Below, piece after piece: positions 1 through 10,901 of a stretch of 64,000 nucleotides of DNA; the stretch's first letter is position 1; each line of letters begins with the position of its first letter. The notes under the pieces were generated by a model. The model did no database searches and was not told the DNA's origin. It saw only the letters and a list, made by a program, of their open reading frames with translations. The position numbers were made by a program, and so were the translations under genes. The stretch lies in assembly GCA_020912385.1 (NCBI GenBank), contig CP087209.1:1364001-1428000 (forward strand), read 5' to 3'. The DNA comes from Neofusicoccum parvum (taxonomy: Eukaryota > Ascomycota > Dothideomycetes > Botryosphaeriales > Botryosphaeriaceae).

Positions 1-1356
1 TGGGGCAGCGTGGTCGGCAATGTGAGACCCAGAGGGCCCCTCTCCCCCCAGCACACCCCCCGCTGACGCAGCATCCGGGCAGACCGTCGACCGCGGCACC
101 GGCTTCACGCCCACGGCCACGCACCACCAGCACATCTGCGGGCTCGAGGTGATGCTCGCCGACGGCGACGTGGTGCGCACCGGGCAGTTCGCCGTGTCGG
201 GCTCGCCGTCGGCGCACCTGTCCAAGTTCACGTTCGGGCCGTCGGTCGAGGGCCTGTTCCTGCAGAGCAACCTGGGCGTGGTCACGAAGATGGGCATCTG
301 GCTGACGCCGCAGCCCGAGGCCTTCATGTCGTGCGCCTTCGACGTGCCCGACTTCGCCGACGTGGCCGCCGTCGTCGACGTCTTCGGCCGCCTGCGCCGC
401 GACGGCCTGCTTCCCGCCACCGTCTACGTGTCCGGCCTGGTCGAGTGGGCCGCCATGGTCGGCCGCCGCGTCGACGTGTGGAAGGACGGCGACGGGCCCA
501 TCCCGGACTGGCGCCTCAAGCAGCTGCAGCAGCAGCTGGACATCGGCGTCTGGAACGCCAAGTTCGGCCTGTACGGCCACCGCGACGTCGTCCAGGCCCA
601 GTTCGACACGCTGCGCCGCATCGTCGAGCGCGAGATCCCGACGGGCCGCCTGCGCGGCACCCTGTTCGCCGGCCAGCCCGGCCAGACCCTCGACCCGACC
701 AGCGTGCCCGAGCCGCACGGCGGCTTCTTCGTCGGCGTGCCGAGCCTGTGGAGCCTGCCCATGGTCAAGTACCGGCTGCCGGCCGACGGGACCGGCGTCG
801 CGGCCCACATCGACTACTCGCCCATCATCCCGTCGTCCGGGGAGGTCGTGCTGGACTGGGTCCGGACCGCGAAGCGGATCTGCGAGGCCGAGGGCTTCGA
901 CCTGTTCTGCGACTTCTTCATGCACGAGCGCCACGTCATCTTCGTCAACATGATGACCTTCGACAAGACCAACCCGGAGCACCGCCGCGCCGTCGAGGCC
1001 ATCTTCCAGGGCCTGTTCAGGGAGGGGAAGAAGCGCGGGTTCAGCAAGTATCGGTCCCACGTGAATTACATGGGTAGGTGGAGATCGTTCCCGAGAGCTT
1101 CTTGCTGGTGCTGTTTGCTGATGGATTGTTCAAGACCAAGTTGCCGACTTGTACGACTTCAATGACCACGCTTACCGGAGGTTTGTTGAAAAATTGAAGG
1201 TGAGACCGGAAACCCCCCCATTTCAAACGTTCAAATGTCTGACGGAATGCTTTGCAGGATTCGCTTGATCCGAATGGCATCTTGTCACCCGGCAAGCAGG
1301 GAATCTGGCCGCAGAGATTCAGGGAAAACAAGGATACGCTGAAATCACATCTGTAA
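1..1356 (+). CDS. Vanillyl-alcohol oxidase-type FAD oxidase, 3' part
   Basis: The gene is cut at its 5' end by the window edge. I read exons 1-21, 83-1073, 1135-1199 and 1258-1356, which give 391 residues and a TAA stop. The first bases encode WGSVVGN, which runs across a 61-bp intron into TVDRGTGFTP; this is the end of the PCMH-type FAD-binding domain in the 4-hydroxyphenyl oxidase (VAO) family. A GLFLQSNLGVVTK segment and a C-terminal LDPNGILSPGKQGIWP segment are both typical of fungal VAO and eugenol oxidase. The family oxidises 4-alkylphenols such as vanillyl alcohol using FAD (often covalently bound) and releases hydrogen peroxide. Substrate and the FAD-linking residue cannot be judged here because the N-terminal domain is missing. 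Family assignment is firm; exact specificity is not. Confidence 0.88.
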
Positions 1357-2102
1357 ATGATTGGGAGAGATCCGCTTGCTCGAGCTCGGTCGAGAGGCTC
1401 TAGCTATTGTGCATTATGTGATCATTCTAAGTAACATATACTCGTAGTAGTAAATCAAAAATTAGATATCATAGGCCTTTCCATATTTAGCCGTCGGACA
1501 ACAGGTAATAGAGTATTGACAGTGGCTAAGGATTATGTAAAGAAATATTTCATTTATAAAAAAAAAAGCATTGGAAGAAGGCTGCAAAAGAGAAGCAGTC
1601 CCTGTATTTGGTTTGGTATGGTCAGTTTCCGAAGCCCTCAATCAGTTGAAACCCGCAATAAGATGAGGTTACCTAGGCCTTCGCCACCTGCCCCTGAAAA
1701 TTTCACTCCTCAATGCCCGCAAGAAACGTAGCCAGATCCTGCATCCGAATGCACCTAGATCACTTCGAGACCTCCCAAAAACTCCAAACCCAATCATCGA
1801 AGTAGATCCTCCCTTTGCTCGCCTCTTGCCGGCACTCTGACAAACTCCTCTCTTACTTTGCAATAAACCGTCGGCACACCACCGTCCCCTATCCTGAACT
1901 CATTTTTCGGAGGCGCCCTCACCACGCCCCTCGCACTCCGTCTCGCCATCCCCCCATCTTCCTCACTCCCACCACCTCTCCGCCTTCTTTTCTTCTCCAC
2001 CACCTCCGCCTCCTCGTCATCAGTAAAGTAGGTATTAGGACCCCACCTCCTCTTCCCCGTCCGTGGACCGCGCGCCGCCGAACCCATCGATCGCCTCGCC
2101 CC
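1357..2102. other. Convergent intergenic region
   Basis: This stretch separates the 3' end of the VAO-like gene from the 3' end of the minus-strand AT-hook gene. It contains AT-rich sequence around 1430-1580, probably the 3' untranslated region and polyadenylation area of the VAO-like gene. The short open frames here are not convincing. Confidence 0.6.
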
Positions 2103-2434
2103 CTACGCGCCGTGATCAGCGCCCTCGTCCACAATCTCAAGCGGGCGATCCGCCGAGCCGCCTACCGTCGAAGCCGCACCGCCACCACCACCACCTCCTC
2201 CTCCTCCCCGTCCACCCCGGACCCCATTCCCGCTGCCAACCGGCCTGCCGCGAGGCCTGCCAGCCCCGTCCCTCTTCCGCCTCTTCGCCGACGCCGACGC
2301 CGGCGCCGTCAGCGGCAGCGCGCCCGACCGCCGGTGCGCGAGCAGCATGTTGCGCGCGTAGGCGGCTGGGATCATGACCTCGCCTGTGCGCGCGTCGATG
2401 CTGTAGACGGCGCCTATCGAGAGCCGGTGGCCGC

Positions 2435-2465
<31 letters not shown>

Positions 2466-3803
2466 AGCGCGGTGCGGGGCGGGCGGCTCGGGGCTGGGGA
2501 TGGGTGCGGCGCCGCTGCGGTGGTGCTGGAGGGCGAGGTTGGTGATGTGAGGGGTGGGGATTAGGACTTCGTGCGTGGAGGGGTGGATGCGGTAGACGGT
2601 GCCGAAGGAGAGGGGTTCGTTGGAGGAGGAAGAGGAAGAGGAAGAGGAGGATGGTGGTGGGTTTGGGGAGGTGGGTGGTGTGGTGGCCCTGCGGCTTCTT
2701 CTTGCGCTGCTTGCGGGGGGTGGGTTGGGGCTCGTGGCGGAGGTTGGCGAGGACGGCTTCTTCGAGGTGCGTGGAGTGATTTGAACCTTGGAAAACATCC
2801 CAAGTTGCTTTTTGGGTGTCCTAGGGGGAGGATTCGTGGGGTTGGTGGAGGCTGGGGGGCTAAGCAACTCCTGCAGGTCATCGTCAGCTGCACCTGAAGG
2901 CTCGGAGTCTCGTTGGAGACCTTGATGCAGGGATCTGTTGAACATTCCGTGACGGTTCTCCGCTCTGTGCGGTCGTTTCCCTTCGCCATTCTCTACCTTC
3001 ATCTTCCGTAGCTTATGCCGTGTCTCGAGACCAGAAATCCACACAAAATCCTCTTGTGTAGCCTTGCCCGCGGCGATCTTGTTGTCATATATTGCCCTTG
3101 ACCTTGCCAAGTTCGCATCCATGTCCTCGTCATCGTCTTCTTCTTCGCTATCGAGGCGAAAGGTAGAGTTGTAAGTGACGCTGGCGGGTGCCGGCGTTGT
3201 TGCTTCCACGCTCTTCGCTCCACCCTCGGCGTAGCTAGATCTCGATGCAGCGGTAGAAGACATCCCAACAGCGCGACCATTTGGCCGGTAGATTTCCACA
3301 GGCGCGTCTGAGTCAGAACTGTCAGAACACCAGACGCCTCCTCCTTCAGCCTCCTCGTCCACGTCTGGGTATTCTCCGAACACATCTTCGTAGTAACCAT
3401 GACTGGCCACTTTCCCGAATGCTGGATGGGCCGGACGTCGGTATTCTGTATGCGCAGTAGGTGTAGGTGAGGGACTCTCGTTCTGTACGAACAGCGAGCT
3501 TTCGTCGTTACCGCTTGGGCGACGACCGTGTATAGGTGAGCTATTCTGAACACCCGTGGTCCCGGTGCGCGGGAAAGGCAGTGGGCCGGTGGTGGGATTG
3601 CCTCGAGAAACTCCTCGAGCGGTACGGCTATTGAGACTTGGCTGTGAAGCTCCACCTGTGGTGTCCGGTGGTAAACCTTCAAGTGACATGCCGGACGTGT
3701 GAGGCGTGACGCCAGACGCAGTGAACCGCGAGCTTGACGGCATAGCGCTTCCAGTATCTAACGGTCTTGATGCAGGTCGAGTTGTGCCGGTATAGATAGC
3801 CAT
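2103..3803 (-). CDS. Hypothetical AT-hook protein with duplicated C-terminal motif
   Basis: A single exon encodes about 566 residues if translation begins at MAIYTG (3803). An in-frame upstream start region to 3917 is open but contains a TATATAT stretch and is probably leader. The first two thirds are Ser/Pro/Thr-rich and acidic in places, without a known domain. Near the C-terminus a segment of about 36 residues occurs twice (about 396-435 and 461-497), sharing the pattern [FI]GxVYxI...T.EV.IP...N..L.H.RSGA.P. It is followed by KRRKRDGAGRPRGRPVG, whose RPRGRP core is a classical AT-hook that binds the minor groove of AT-rich DNA. Homopolymer runs of Ser, Thr and Gly flank these parts. A nuclear chromatin role is inferred from the AT-hook and basic stretch; I do not recognise a named family. 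Confidence 0.72.
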
Positions 3804-4284
3804 AGGAAGTGAAAAAGAAACTGTTGTCGTGGAGGAAGGGGATGGAAGGACGGAAGAGTTGAGCAGGGTATATATGCGGAAGAATGGCAAGGCCACATCG
3901 GGCAGGAAGGCTATCATGAGACCCTAATGCTTGAAGCATATGGAATCAGGTAGGCGTGATCGAGAGTGCTAACAAGAAGGAACGGGGTCCAAGGAGAGGC
4001 AGCGAGGGATAGACCTGTGGTGATGACGCTGCGGGCTCAGTGGTGAGGTATCTCAAGAAGTGTCGATATCTTCGACAGCGTAGCCCAGGCTTGACAATTT
4101 GAGACGACTGAGACAGATATGTTGTGACCATGCCATTCAGCAGTCAGCGCCTCAGATGAAGAGAGCGTTGAAATTCATATGTACCTGGATATCCCATTGT
4201 GAACCCATGCCCACCCAGAACGCCTTGCAATGCCACGCGCCGCATTAGATGCCCCCACGCCTGAACCGTGATAAGAAAACATGT
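3804..4284. other. Intergenic spacer between AT-hook gene and nbp35
   Basis: It holds the promoter of the minus-strand AT-hook gene and the 3' region of nbp35. No coding frame is convincing. Confidence 0.55.
3869..3875 (-). promoter_or_regulatory. Possible TATA element of the AT-hook gene
   Basis: TATATAT lies about 65 bases upstream of the proposed ATG at 3803, a plausible core-promoter distance. It is inside the upstream in-frame extension, which favours the downstream start. Sequence alone cannot prove use. Confidence 0.3.
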
Positions 4285-5337
4285 CTACTCAATGTCGTCC
4301 TCAGGCAGGACCTCATCCGCGCCAAGTCCCATCTCAAACCCCACCCTCCTCACGACGTCCTTGATGGCCTTGCACGCCGGGCTATCGGGATACGCATCCA
4401 GAAAGCTCTCCCCGTAGTCGCACGCCATGCCGATCCTCGGATCCAGCGGCACGGCGCCCAGGAACGGGATGCCCTGCTCCTCGGCCAGCTTCCTCGCGCC
4501 GCCGGTCGAGGCCCTGAAAATCTGGCTCTGGTGCTTGCAGTTCGGGCACACGAAGCCGGACATGTTCTCGACGATGCCCAGGATCCTGATGCCGGCCTTC
4601 CTGCAGAAATCCACCTCCTTGCGCACGTCCAGCAGCGCGACCTCCTGCGGGGTGCTGACCAGCACGGCGCCGTCGACGCCGGCCTCCTTCAGGAAGCTGT
4701 TGACGCTGAGGTGCTCGTCGCTGGTGCCGGGCGGGGTGTCGACGATCAAGAAATCCAAATCGCCCCACTCGACGTCCTTCAGGAACGTCTTGATCAGGCC
4801 GTTCTTCTTGGGGCCGCGCCAGATGACGGCGTCGTCGCGGTTGGGCAGCATGAACTGCACGCTCATGACGGCCAGGTTGTCCGCCACCCACACCGGCTGC
4901 ATCCCCCCGCCCGTGACGTGCACCGTCTCGTCCTCGACCCCCAGCATCTTCGGCATGCTCGGCCCGCAGATGTCCGTGTCCATCAGCCCGACGCTGCTGG
5001 CCGCCCGCGCCGCGAACCCGTGCCCCAGCATCGCCGTCACCGTGCTCTTGCCCACCCCGCCCTTGCCCGACAGCACCAGCACCTTGTGCCGCACCCCCGC
5101 CAGCCGTGCCGCGATCGCCGGTATGTCCGGGTCCGGCCCCTTGGGCGCCGACGCGCAGATGGCCTGGTTGGGGCAGCCCGCGCACGAGTCGGCCGTGCCG
5201 GCGGCCTGCGACTCCGGGCCGGGGCAGTGCTCGGGCTCGGGCGCGACGAGCTTGGGGGCGGCCTTGAGGGGGGCGGCGAGGGCGGCGGCGCCTTCTGAGG
5301 CCGTCGTCGTCGGTGGCTCTTCGAGGGACGGCGCCAT
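4285..5337 (-). CDS. nbp35: Cytosolic Fe-S cluster assembly factor Nbp35
   Basis: An intronless gene of 350 residues. Nbp35 is a P-loop ATPase that, with Cfd1, forms the scaffold on which cytosolic and nuclear [4Fe-4S] clusters are built. The N-terminus has Cys38, Cys52, Cys55 and Cys61 in the spacing CX13CX2CX5C, the signature that separates Nbp35 from Cfd1. The deviant Walker [10 protein letters not shown] is at 91-99. The MRP/NBP35 segment [17 protein letters not shown] and the switch [10 protein letters not shown] follow. The bridging-cluster motif CPNC is at 264-267. Length fits the family (yeast 328). I chose the MAPSLEE start because the open extension upstream to 5583 is low-complexity and the family begins close to the Cys motif. 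It lies in tandem with uba1, about 375 bases downstream of it. Confidence 0.96.
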   Translation of the reverse strand: MAPSLEEPPTTTASEGAAALAAPLKAAPKLVAPEPEHCPGPESQAAGTADSCAGCPNQAICASAPKGPDPDIPAIAARLAGVRHKVLVLSGKGGVGKSTVTAMLGHGFAARAASSVGLMDTDICGPSMPKMLGVEDETVHVTGGGMQPVWVADNLAVMSVQFMLPNRDDAVIWRGPKKNGLIKTFLKDVEWGDLDFLIVDTPPGTSDEHLSVNSFLKEAGVDGAVLVSTPQEVALLDVRKEVDFCRKAGIRILGIVENMSGFVCPNCKHQSQIFRASTGGARKLAEEQGIPFLGAVPLDPRIGMACDYGESFLDAYPDSPACKAIKDVVRRVGFEMGLGADEVLPEDDIE

Positions 5338-5711
5338 GGCGGCGGTGTGCGCGGGTTTGCGACGTGTAGGCTGTTTCAGCGAGAGAGTGTGTGGGTGCGC
5401 GGTCGAGCGACGGATCGGTCGGAAGCGGAGAGAACAGTGGGCAGCAATTGCAGAGGTGGGCGCAGGAGCGTGCGAGGTTGGCGGAATTCTTTGGGTGGCG
5501 ATGTGCGGCGGGTGCTTGGTAATGGCATCCGATGCCGCTCTCATAGGGCTACCACTGCTGTGCCCCGCATCACGTGCCACCATTCGCCATGCAGACTTCC
5601 TCGTTTCAAGGCACGCATGCCGCCCTGTTCATTGATGATCTACGCAGTGGTCTCTATAGACGCCAGTAGCTAAAGCAATATTGTTTCCCAACGTCTTCGT
5701 CCTCTGACAAG
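5338..5711. other. Intergenic spacer, nbp35 promoter
   Basis: It contains the upstream region of nbp35 and the 3' end of uba1. I see no gene. Confidence 0.6.
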
Positions 5712-8700
5712 CTACTTGTGCAGCTTAAGCATCACGTACGGCACCTCGACATCCTCCTCCGTCTTGTCCTCGGCCGTAATCTCGAAGATGACGTTCTTCT
5801 GGTGCTCCGGAATCTTCTTCTTGGAGATGGTCTCGACAAGCTCGCTCAGCCTGTAGAAGAGATAGGTTAGCCTAATGTGGCTTCATGAGGGATGCATCAT
5901 CACTTACTTGAGAGGGAGCCTGTCCTTTAGCTTGCTCGGCGGGTAGAAACTGGCATACAGCAGGCTGACACCTGAGCTGATCATGGTGATGCTCAGGCCC
6001 TTCTTCTCGAAGTCGGCCAGGAACTCCTTCAACGGCACGTCCTCCACCTCGAACCGGTCCCAAAGCTTGTCGATTGTCACCTCGCCGTCAGGGCCCTGGT
6101 ACGTGCCCTTGGGGCTGGCAATCGGCTCGCTGAAACCGAAGAACGGAAGCGCCAGGTTCACGAATCCGTTCTTGTACTGCTCAATATCCGTCTTGCCGTC
6201 GAGGATCTTGTAGATCTCGAGGTTGACGAGACCCGTGACCAGCGCCGTCGTCGTTGCAATGGCGGGGATGATCTTGCCAGCAATGAACTTCGTCTTATGG
6301 CGATCAGCTGCCTGGATCTTGTAGTTCTCCGCACGGAGGTTGCTAGCCGCCGTGATGAAGTCAATGTGGAAGTTGGTATCATCGTCTTTCTCGAACTCCA
6401 CCGGCTCCAGCTTGAAGCCTGCCAGCGACTTCGGCGCCGGCAGCGCCTCAACAATCCTTGACAACTCCGCATTGTCGCCCGAGCCGCTGTTCGCGTTCGG
6501 ATCAGGGTCGTTGTCGCTGGCCTGAATCTTGACACCCGGGTCGGGTCTGAAGTCAGGGACGATCATGTTGTCCAGAGTCTTCAGATACTGCTCGTTGCTG
6601 AATCCCTTCGGGCTGATCTTGTAGTTGAACGCATGTAGGTTCGCAGCAGCCTCAATGAACTTGAAGTGGGTAGGGTTTGAAGGATCAAACTTCAATGGGT
6701 CGGGTGCGCGCTTCGGGCCAGACCAGAAAGGCTGGCCACTGGAGGTCTTCGAGTCCTTAGGGAAGTTGTACAGCAACTGAGCGATGTTGTTGTTGTACTG
6801 CTTCTCAAACTGGTACCTAGCCCAGACAACACAGTCTTCGAAGCTCAAAGGCTTGTCCGAAACCAAGAAGTCGCGAAGAGTCTCCAGAGTCTGCTTCTCG
6901 TTGCCCGACTGCTTCAGTGCGCTGCCAAGGTAGTTCGGTTGCGAGAGGTACATGTTGACCACCTCCGCTGGCTGCGCGAAGTAGCTGTGGAAGAGATCCT
7001 TGGCCCACGCAATAGTGTGCTCAATCCGGTTAGGGAAACTCTTGAGGGTACACATCGGGAACGACTGTTCCGGCGGGTCCTGGGAGCTTGAGTATGACTC
7101 GGTGATGTGCGGAAGGACAACCTGGGTGTTGCCCTTAGTGCCGAGAGTGCCGCTGTCCAACAAAGGCTTTCGGAAGAAGACGCAACGACGGTCCACGTAG
7201 GTGCGAGCTTCGACATTGTCGAGAGCGTTCGTGACCGCCGTCAGGTTGTTCCAGAAGTTTTCGTTGAAGGTTTCCTCAGTGTCTGCGCCGACCCTCTCCC
7301 TCATCGTGACAATGTGGCCCTTCAAGTCGGGGTTCATTGCCTGAACAGCCTCAGCAGCGCAGTCGCTCTTCAGCTTTCCAACATCCTTGGGCCTGAAAAG
7401 GAATTGGCGGTTGAGGTTGCTCTTCTCAATCTGATCCATATCCGTCACCCAAATCTTGCCTTCTGGACCCGTGGCCACACCCATCATTGCCCAGTTCTTC
7501 AGCATCTCACAGCCAATCGCACCGGCGCCAACCAGGAATTCCTTCACGTTAGCAATCTTGTCCTGGAACTCCTTGCCGAAGACGGCGATTTGGCCATCAT
7601 AGCGGGTGCCAAGGGGCTTGCAAGACTCCTCCGAGCGGGTGGTAGAGCTGGGCAGAGACTCGAGCGAGTCAAAGTGTAGCCACTGAATAATCGGGTGGAA
7701 CTTTCCTGATACTGACTTGAGGACTTCCTGCGCAGCCAATCCACCAAAGAAAGCAGCGATGGGGCTGACATCACCACGAGCCTGGTAGCTAAGCTCCTTG
7801 ATAATCTTCTCGTCCAGCTCAACCTGCTCCTCCTGCTGGCCAGCAAGGCCCTGAGAAATCTTCAGAACCTCAGCGGCATCGGCATCGTTGTGCGGCCTTG
7901 GAAATTCGCCGTTGTGCTGCTCCGCAAATGCATGCAGAGCCTGAATGCCAACGTGAAGCTGGGCAGGACGGTCAAACTTGGCAAAGTCAGACATCATGAG
8001 AGTCGGCTTCTTCAGCTGCTGGCTGAGAGGCTCAAAGTCCATGATCTTCGGCATCTTGACCTGAGAGTATAGACCACCACGCTTATATTGACCCAGCCCA
8101 GAAACATCGCCAATGTTGAAGGTGTAAGGGCCGTTGACCTTGATCTTGCGAGGAGCAGCGTCATTCAGACCCTCCATGCCTTCAATCTCAGAGAAAGTGA
8201 CAAAGTCCCCATCCTCGAGACCGTGCCTTGTCTCGTCCAGAGCGGAGACGGTTCCATCTTCGTCGATTCCTGCAACAATGCCACTCAGGACATTCTCACC
8301 GTTGGGGTCTCCGCAGGTGAAGTTCTTGCCAAAGTCCGTGAAGATGGTTCCAAACAGACCGTATGTATCGGTGATGACGACATAGATGCCATTTTCATGG
8401 CAGTAGTCGGCGATGAGAAGCTGGTCGCGCAGCGGTGTGTCGGTCAGGACGACACACTGGAACTGCTTCAGCTGAGCCAGGTCCGAGGTGATGTCCTTGC
8501 CGAGAAACTCGTTCACCGGCACATAGGGGTTTAGTTCCGAGACACGAGGTACGGTGACGGAGGCGCGGGGCTTGCCAACGTCTTCTGGGTGGAGGAAGAA
8601 CTGTGCTGACAGGTCCTGGATCGAGGCAGGCTTGGGATCGTACAGGGTGAGGGACTTGACGCCAGCGAGGGCGATGTTCTTCGCAATCTCGACACCGAGG

Positions 8701-8987
8701 CCGCGAAGACCCACGATGAGGATGTTGGAAGAACCCATGCGCTTCATGGCCTCATGGCCAAGAACGTATAGCTGCCTGCTGTATAGCGACTCGTCGATCT
8801 CGCCGGCGGCGTCCTTAAGCTGCTCGGCAGCTGCGGCCGGGTTGTCGATTTGCATTTTGTCCTAAACAAACGGGTGAGCAGCGAGTTTCCTACGGCGTGC
8901 AGACGAGGTCAAGCATCGGCGGCACCACAAACGGCAGCCGGAGGGAGCTGCGCAGGGCTGCGCCGAGGGGGGGCAGCTTACTGTCAT
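5712..8987 (-). CDS. uba1: Ubiquitin-activating enzyme E1
   Basis: Uba1 adenylates ubiquitin with ATP, takes it onto a catalytic cysteine as a thioester and passes it to E2 enzymes. Exons are 5712-5850, 5908-8861 and a proposed 6-base first exon 8982-8987 (ATGACA), giving 1032 residues; without it translation would begin at the ATG at 8855 (1028 residues; yeast 1024). The inactive adenylation repeat begins near [14 protein letters not shown]; the active one has [14 protein letters not shown]. The catalytic Cys is in [11 protein letters not shown] (codon at 7050-7052, about residue 602). The C-terminal ubiquitin-fold domain ends with [10 protein letters not shown]. The small last intron (5851-5907) is required for this conserved end. 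The first exon is inferred from a good GTAAGC donor and TTTGTTTAG acceptor joining in frame to GACAAAATG. Confidence 0.96.
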
Positions 8988-10901
8988 GACTTTCTTGACT
9001 GGACTCCCAAGGTCGTCGGTGGGTGACTTCCTCTTCCCCAGCTTGGCCGCTCCGTTGGTGTTGGTGTCCAGCGTCGCGGGGTGTGGCGATGAGGGTGATG
9101 ACGTTGTATCGCGGTGGGGCGGAATTGTGACGGGCTGGACCAGGCGCAGCTAGCGGTGTGGGAGGCAGAGGCGGGGTGATGCGCGGACGGAGGGTGGTGG
9201 TGTCCGGGCGGGCGATCTGTAGAGAGCGTGGTGAATGGTTGTTGTTGGTGCAGAGAAGCTGCGGCGGGTGTCACAGCGGGCTGGGAAGCTGGGGCGCGCG
9301 ATTATGAAGCAATCAGCCCCACCCTGTCGCTGCCTGGGGCATCAACCCCGATCGACCAAGACACCTCTCATCAGCATTTGTCAACTACCAACTTCTACCT
9401 AACGCGCTCCGCGCTTGGCGCATTTTCTGGTGATTGCTTTCTATGCGCTTCGGGTCTGCTTTTGGAGTATGAGGCAGCACGTGTCACTCAGTTGGTTTTG
9501 ATCTCTCTCACCCGTACCGCGTGGCTGCCTGAGGTCGTCTTCCAGGGTGCCTTGTAGCATGGCTCCTTCGAGTCGTTCTGCCGGCGGGAATCACGCGCCG
9601 AACACCCTACAGCGATACGTACAGGAACTAGAAAAATGCCTGAGGCAGCCATCGGGATGCGAAAGGACTTCCAGTGGCGGGCATCGGCTCATTCCCCTCG
9701 ACGTGAAGGACAACACGGTACTCGCCAGGACCTCTTTCTGTTTGCTGGATGAACGTCATCGGTTTCAGGCCTGAAGTGTGCGAGAGTAAGTCAAGGCGCG
9801 GCGAGCTCGGGTCTGACGCCGCTGGAACGCGACATCAGACGCTCAGCTCTGCTGCGTCAGCTCCTGAAATCTTGGACTGCCAAACAACACTGCGCTTGCA
9901 AGATGTCCGGTCATACAGAATCTCGTCGGACATGGCTGATGTAGCGCAACCTAGGCATGTGTCTCAGACGATTCTGCCACAGTCATGGGATACCTGCAGA
10001 CGTGGGCTGTGAGCGGGCCTCATCAACTCATCGCGAGAGCACTCGTCCCATGGGTGCATCCCAACCGACGCACGACGGAGACTTGACTCGAGGCGACGGG
10101 CGAGTGGCCCATGCCGAATTCGACGGCAGACTTGAGACAAGGTGGCCCCAAGCCATGCACATGCCAGTTCGTACAGACTACTTCGGACGTGCGAGAGGGG
10201 CATATCTTATCTGGCCGGGACTTCATCGGAGGCGCGGAGGCCACGTTTGCGGCCCGCGACGGCCATGGCAACGGCAACTGCGGAATGGCATGCTCGCAGT
10301 TGTTGAGAGGCACGGGAGCGTGTGGTGAGAGTGCGCTGAGCGGCGGGCCGGGAGGGGAGCCCGTCAGCTGGCGGCGGCCAAGGATCGGCAAGGCGACGCC
10401 GGGCGGGAAGCACAGACACCGCTCCCAAAGCGGCAGGGCTGCGGGCGGACATACGCCTGTCGCCCCGCTATCTCCTTCCCTGACGTCTCGACCTGCGAAG
10501 CCAATCTCACCTTCTCTATAACCCGCCAGCATCTTGCATCGCGCCGCCGGCCTCACTGGCCAGCCCGCAGAAAGGACTCCGTTTTCGCTGCTGCTGTGCG
10601 CACGGATCACGCGCCACCGCCCAGAACCGAGCCCCTCTTGCATGTGCCTCCTATACGCCGCACCGCTGTAGCTTTCCGATCTCCATTCACTCCTCAACTC
10701 TGTTTCCTGGGGCTCTGCTGCGTCGCCGTAAGTGATCTGCCCCAGCCGAGACGAGGCTCGCCGCAATCCAAACAGCCCCGCAGCACTTCCTGCCCGGACT
10801 TGGCAAAGCTTCCACCATTCGCCATACGCTCACGCCATTCATTTTCACTCTCGTGCTGTGCACCTGCGGTCACTCTGTCAGGAAGCTGAATATTGCTACA
10901 G
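8988..10901. other. Divergent intergenic region between uba1 and an F-box gene
   Basis: About 1.9 kb carrying two promoters. It contains scattered short open frames on both strands, the longest on the minus strand at 10023-10766 (247 codons), which lacks any recognisable family. A small plus frame at 9559-9774 is listed separately. Confidence 0.5.
9559..9774 (+). CDS. Doubtful small ORF
   Basis: A 71-codon frame with ATG at 9559. Its start, with HAPNTLQRYVQELEKCL, has a helical, protein-like character, and a second coding-like stretch (LTPLERDIRRSALLRQLL) lies in another frame from about 9815. They may be exons of one small gene, but I found no splice pair that joins them cleanly. I recognise no family. 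Confidence 0.18.
   Translation: MAPSSRSAGGNHAPNTLQRYVQELEKCLRQPSGCERTSSGGHRLIPLDVKDNTVLARTSFCLLDERHRFQA

Noticed and set aside
1815..2564. Plus-strand frame of 249 codons
   Set aside because: Antisense to the AT-hook gene; composition follows the repeats of the other strand.
10023..10766. Minus-strand frame of 247 codons between uba1 and the F-box gene
   Set aside because: No family resemblance, and the start lies in the likely promoter or leader of the F-box gene.
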